This document shows positions 7,053 through 8,801 of a stretch of DNA of 8,801 nt, piece after piece. Source of the stretch: Balneolaceae bacterium (GTDB taxonomy: Bacteria; Bacteroidota; Rhodothermia; Balneolales; Balneolaceae); assembly GCA_007129085.1 (NCBI GenBank), contig SKWF01000039.1:1-8801 (forward strand). The letters are read 5' to 3'. Numbering within the stretch: position 1 is the first letter of the stretch; each line of letters begins with the position of its first letter. A program made the position numbers and the translations under genes. The notes beneath the pieces are model-generated. The model was not told the DNA's origin and ran no database searches. It saw only the letters and a list, made by a program, of their open reading frames with translations.

Positions 7053-7150
7053 CGATTTTCCGTTGTAGAGATTGGTATTACTTGATTAATCTAATAAATG
7101 GGATGGTAATTGCATAGACAATTATGTGGTATGACGGTTCAGGTCCCATC
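7053..7150 (-). promoter_or_regulatory. Upstream leader of the transporter gene, promoter not resolved
   Basis: This AT-rich stretch between the transporter start and composite repeat B must hold the minus-strand promoter unless transcription enters through the repeat. CATAAT (reverse complement of 7121-7126) is a possible -10, but no matching -35 lies at the right distance, and no TAnnTTTG element is present. A weak GGAAAA precedes the ATG on the coding strand. Confidence 0.25.
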
Positions 7151-7304
7151 TTGCCCCATCCCCTGTCCCCTTCCCCATCAATCCGCCATCCGGCGAATTG
7201 ACATGGAAGGGGCACTCTTTAAGTTATTTTTTTAGCATTTTTTAAAAAAAGCCCCTCCCCGTTTTGTTCTTTTGCAAAATGGGGAAGGGTTTGGGATGAG
7301 GCAA
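7151..7304 (+). repeat. Composite hairpin repeat, copy B (154 bases)
   Basis: This is a full-length copy in the same orientation as A and C. The outer ends are imperfect inverted repeats (TTGCCCCATCCCC against the reverse of the GGGATGAGGCAA end). Stem-loop 1 spans 7167-7212, stem-loop 2 spans 7252-7289, with an AT-rich centre between. C-runs at 7154-7157, 7160-7163, 7167-7170 and 7173-7176 give a minus-strand G-quadruplex pattern. The right-end G-runs are degraded here (GGGG, GGG, GGG, then interrupted). It differs from copy C at about nine positions by eye. Confidence 0.88.
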
Positions 7305-7334
7305 AAACGAATGCGTACAAGAAAAGGTGCCAAG

Positions 7335-7363
7335 TAGAAGTAGCCCCCTCTTTTTGCTATAAT
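7335..7363 (+). promoter_or_regulatory. Candidate promoter of the DUF559 gene
   Basis: A perfect TATAAT lies at 7358-7363, 30 bases before the GTG start. The hexamer 17 bases upstream, TAGAAG (7335-7340), matches TTGACA at only three positions. The promoter lies between repeat B and the gene, so the gene appears to carry its own expression signal rather than rely on the neighbours. Confidence 0.45.
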
Positions 7364-7393
7364 CTTACATAGATCAATACAAAAGAGAACAGA

Positions 7394-7765
7394 GTGAAAC
7401 GAAGAAAATCCATAACGGAACTCGCAAGAGAGCTGAGAAAAAACCCTACAAATGGAGAAAAACTTCTATGGGAAATTTTGAGAAAACATCGACTAGAAGG
7501 AATTAAATTTGTTAGACAAAAACCGATTATCTACAAAGTTGACCGTGGTAAAAGCTACTTCTTTATAGCCGACTTTTACTGTCCAAGTAAAAAATTCATT
7601 ATCGAACTCGATGGTAAAATTCATGATTATCAAAAATATTACGACTACCAGCGAGATCTCGTTCTTAAAAAGATGAATCTTCAAACTTTAAGAATCAGTA
7701 ACCGGGAGCTTTCAAATCCGGATTTTGTGCGATCAACGATTTTACATGAGCTTGGTGAGGGTTAA
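7394..7765 (+). CDS. DUF559 domain protein, PD-(D/E)XK nuclease-type
   Basis: A 123-residue protein, full length for the family. The start is GTG at 7394; the frame is closed by TAG at 7370-7372 and holds no upstream ATG. It shows the DUF559 pattern: E22-K-L-L-W-E..LR near 22-30, KFVRQKPI (38-45), FIADFYCP (57-64), IIELDGKIHDYQ (69-80), D84..R87 and LRISNREL (99-106). Asp60 and the Glu71-x-Asp73-Gly core with His77 fit the catalytic core of Vsr-like endonucleases, so it probably binds and cuts DNA; the target is unknown. Hand counting 7441-7740 gives 101 G/C in 300 bases (34%), clearly below the neighbours, a sign of transfer. Direct repeat copies B and C lie 89 bases before and 28 bases after it. 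No methylase or other restriction gene is adjacent. Confidence 0.85.
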   Translation: MKRRKSITELARELRKNPTNGEKLLWEILRKHRLEGIKFVRQKPIIYKVDRGKSYFFIADFYCPSKKFIIELDGKIHDYQKYYDYQRDLVLKKMNLQTLRISNRELSNPDFVRSTILHELGEG

Positions 7766-7793
7766 AATCTTCATGATGCTTAGTTGCCCCAAC

Positions 7794-7947
7794 TTCGCCC
7801 CATCCCCTGTCCCCTTCCCCATCAATCCGCCATCCGGCGAATTGACATGGAAGGGGAACTCTTTAAGTTATTTTTTTTAGCATTTTTTAAAAAGCCCCTC
7901 CCCGTTTTGTTCTTTTACAAAATGGGGAGGGGTTTGGGGTGGGGCAA
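7794..7947 (+). repeat. Composite hairpin repeat, copy C (154 bases)
   Basis: A full copy, direct with respect to B. Stem-loop 1 is at 7811-7856, stem-loop 2 at 7895-7932. C-runs at 7798-7801, 7804-7807, 7811-7814 and 7817-7820 give a minus-strand G-quadruplex pattern; G-runs at 7924-7927, 7929-7932, 7936-7939 and 7941-7944 give a plus-strand one. On the plus strand, stem-loop 1 is followed after a short gap by TTATTTTTTTT, so it may end DUF559 transcripts. Its right end is only six bases from the stop of the HTTM-like gene at 7954. Confidence 0.88.
7889..7932 (-). terminator. Intrinsic terminator for the second HTTM-like gene
   Basis: On the minus strand, about 20 bases after the stop, the 15-base-pair stem 7895-7909/7918-7932 (one wobble, 8-base loop) is followed by C and five T (reverse complement of 7889-7893). 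This fits a Rho-independent terminator provided by repeat C. Confidence 0.6.
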
Positions 7948-7953
7948 CAGCTG

Positions 7954-8801
7954 TCAAGACCTGCGCGCGCTTACAGCTTGACTTTCCTGAGTCTTGCGCC
8001 ATGCAACGTTTATTGCCACCCCAACCACAATCAAAACTGCTATCGAGAGAAGTACCAGCTCATAAAATGACGGTTCCCGGGGCGTCATCACAAAGCCCAA
8101 ATCACTTAAAATCCGTAGCCCAATAAAGAACAGAGCCACAAATGCAACGGAGCTCCAAACACGTTTTCTGCCGGCTGGTTTGGCTATCGATTCATTCTCT
8201 TCACCGGATATAAATCGGTACACTTTTTCCCATTTTACAAAAGCAGCGTACGCCAGGAAATTGGGCAGGAAGGCGATGTTGAGCGTCATCATCGTGGAGA
8301 AGTGAAAGATCGCTGCAAAGCAAACAAACAGGCGGGTCCAGCCTGCTTTCCAGACCGCCACCAAAAATCCAACTTCAAAGATTATGGTAGCCCAATCTAA
8401 AAATTCCCAAACGAAGGCTACATCAAACCGAACTGCGAACTCCGCCAACAACTCCTGACGCTCGCGCAGAAAAAACTGGTTGAACAGGTGACCGCGCGTG
8501 GCTTGGGTGGAAGGATCGAGCCAGCCGCCCAATATTTTCGGGAAACCGGCCGTGAACATCATGAATCCGATAAACAGGGCCAAAAGTACCAGCGGCCAAC
8601 CCTGCACTTCTGCTGTATCCTTATTCAGGCGTTCATCAACCGAAAATTTTGTACCCCAGTTGCTGAACGACATGACGATGGGCGTAACCGAGAGCAGTAG
8701 TTCGTGATTTATCTTACCGAGGCTGAACATAAATCCCTGCAGCACCAACATACTGATTCCCGCTGCGATGGAGCTCCATTTAGTTTTAAAGCCGATTAAA
8801 A
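7954..8801 (-). CDS. HTTM-like integral membrane protein (5' end outside window)
   Basis: The frame stays open to the window edge: 16 codons precede the ATG at 8749-8751 (LIGFKTKWSSIAAGIS), so the true start is probably beyond 8801. Counting from that internal Met, NWGTKFSVDERLN (31-43) resembles the S-[VL]-D segment of HTTM domains, AGFPKILGGWLD (68-79) the lysine-to-tryptophan segment, and FHFSTMMTLNIAF (149-161) the His/Asn helix. These align with the protein at 3313-4203, which shares H-F-x4-T-x-N-I-x-F, so they are divergent homologues. About six or more membrane segments and a C-terminal pair of helices near 200-250 are visible; the tail is basic. Function is unknown. It is convergent with the DUF559 gene, with repeat C between them. 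Confidence 0.75.
   Translation of the reverse strand, partial: LIGFKTKWSSIAAGISMLVLQGFMFSLGKINHELLLSVTPIVMSFSNWGTKFSVDERLNKDTAEVQGWPLVLLALFIGFMMFTAGFPKILGGWLDPSTQATRGHLFNQFFLRERQELLAEFAVRFDVAFVWEFLDWATIIFEVGFLVAVWKAGWTRLFVCFAAIFHFSTMMTLNIAFLPNFLAYAAFVKWEKVYRFISGEENESIAKPAGRKRVWSSVAFVALFFIGLRILSDLGFVMTPREPSFYELVLLSIAVLIVVGVAINVAWRKTQESQAVSARRS

Noticed and set aside
7198..7224. TTGACA inside stem-loop 1 of each repeat as an outward promoter
   Set aside because: The -35 is perfect, but no acceptable -10 lies 16-18 bases downstream in any copy (TTAAGT or TAAATA), and the hexamer is part of a hairpin stem.
7151..7947. CRISPR array or conventional insertion sequence
   Set aside because: There are only two long repeats with a 489-base gene-bearing gap, no regular spacers, and no transposase; DUF559 alone does not make an IS.
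7784..7981. Plus-strand open frame of 65 codons over repeat C
   Set aside because: It is repeat C read in frame (PQLRPIPCPLPHQ), and its end overlaps the tail of the second HTTM-like gene. No independent coding evidence.

Overview
The window looks like a chromosomal segment of a Gram-negative bacterium, probably of the Bacteroidota or the neighbouring Balneolota/Rhodothermota. This rests on moderate GC (42-57% in the 60-base lines I counted), weak or absent Shine-Dalgarno sequences, a periplasm-type secreted DUF3047 protein beside an RND/MMPL exporter, and HTTM-type membrane proteins. Species cannot be named from this.

Layout. Positions 1-2648 hold a minus-strand pair: a secreted DUF3047 protein (GTG start at 2648) followed 60 bases downstream by an MMPL/RND exporter whose 3' end lies outside the window. 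A 164-base divergent spacer (2649-2812) separates it from a plus-strand pair overlapping by four bases (ATGA): a small membrane-anchored protein with the motif FWPFSIYPMFS, and an HTTM-like (gamma-carboxylase-type) multi-pass membrane protein. Positions 4204-4832 are non-coding and packed with palindromic repeats. Positions 4833-7052 (minus) encode a bacterial cation-chloride-cotransporter homologue with a soluble C-terminal domain. Positions 7053-7953 hold two near-identical 154-base composite hairpin repeats in direct orientation, bracketing an AT-rich DUF559 (PD-(D/E)XK-type) nuclease gene at 7394-7765. The window ends in the 5'-truncated, minus-strand gene of a second, divergent HTTM-like membrane protein (7954-8801).

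The most unusual feature is the composite repeat, present as copies B (7151-7304) and C (7794-7947) and as a split copy A (4213-4318 plus 4699-4760). Each full copy has an outer imperfect inverted repeat, two internal stem-loops, and runs of four guanines that form a G-quadruplex pattern on the minus strand at its left end and on the plus strand at its right end. Copies A and C lie at the tails of convergent genes, where their hairpins with T-runs look like terminators. Copy A carries a nested 30-base palindromic insertion flanked by a 4-base duplication. The DUF559 gene, about 34% GC, lying between two direct copies, is the best candidate for an undescribed nuclease-plus-repeat unit. That link is inference.

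The protein genes otherwise encode envelope functions: lipid or hydrophobe export, ion transport, and two uncharacterised HTTM-like membrane proteins. I see no tRNA, rRNA, CRISPR array or conventional transposase gene.
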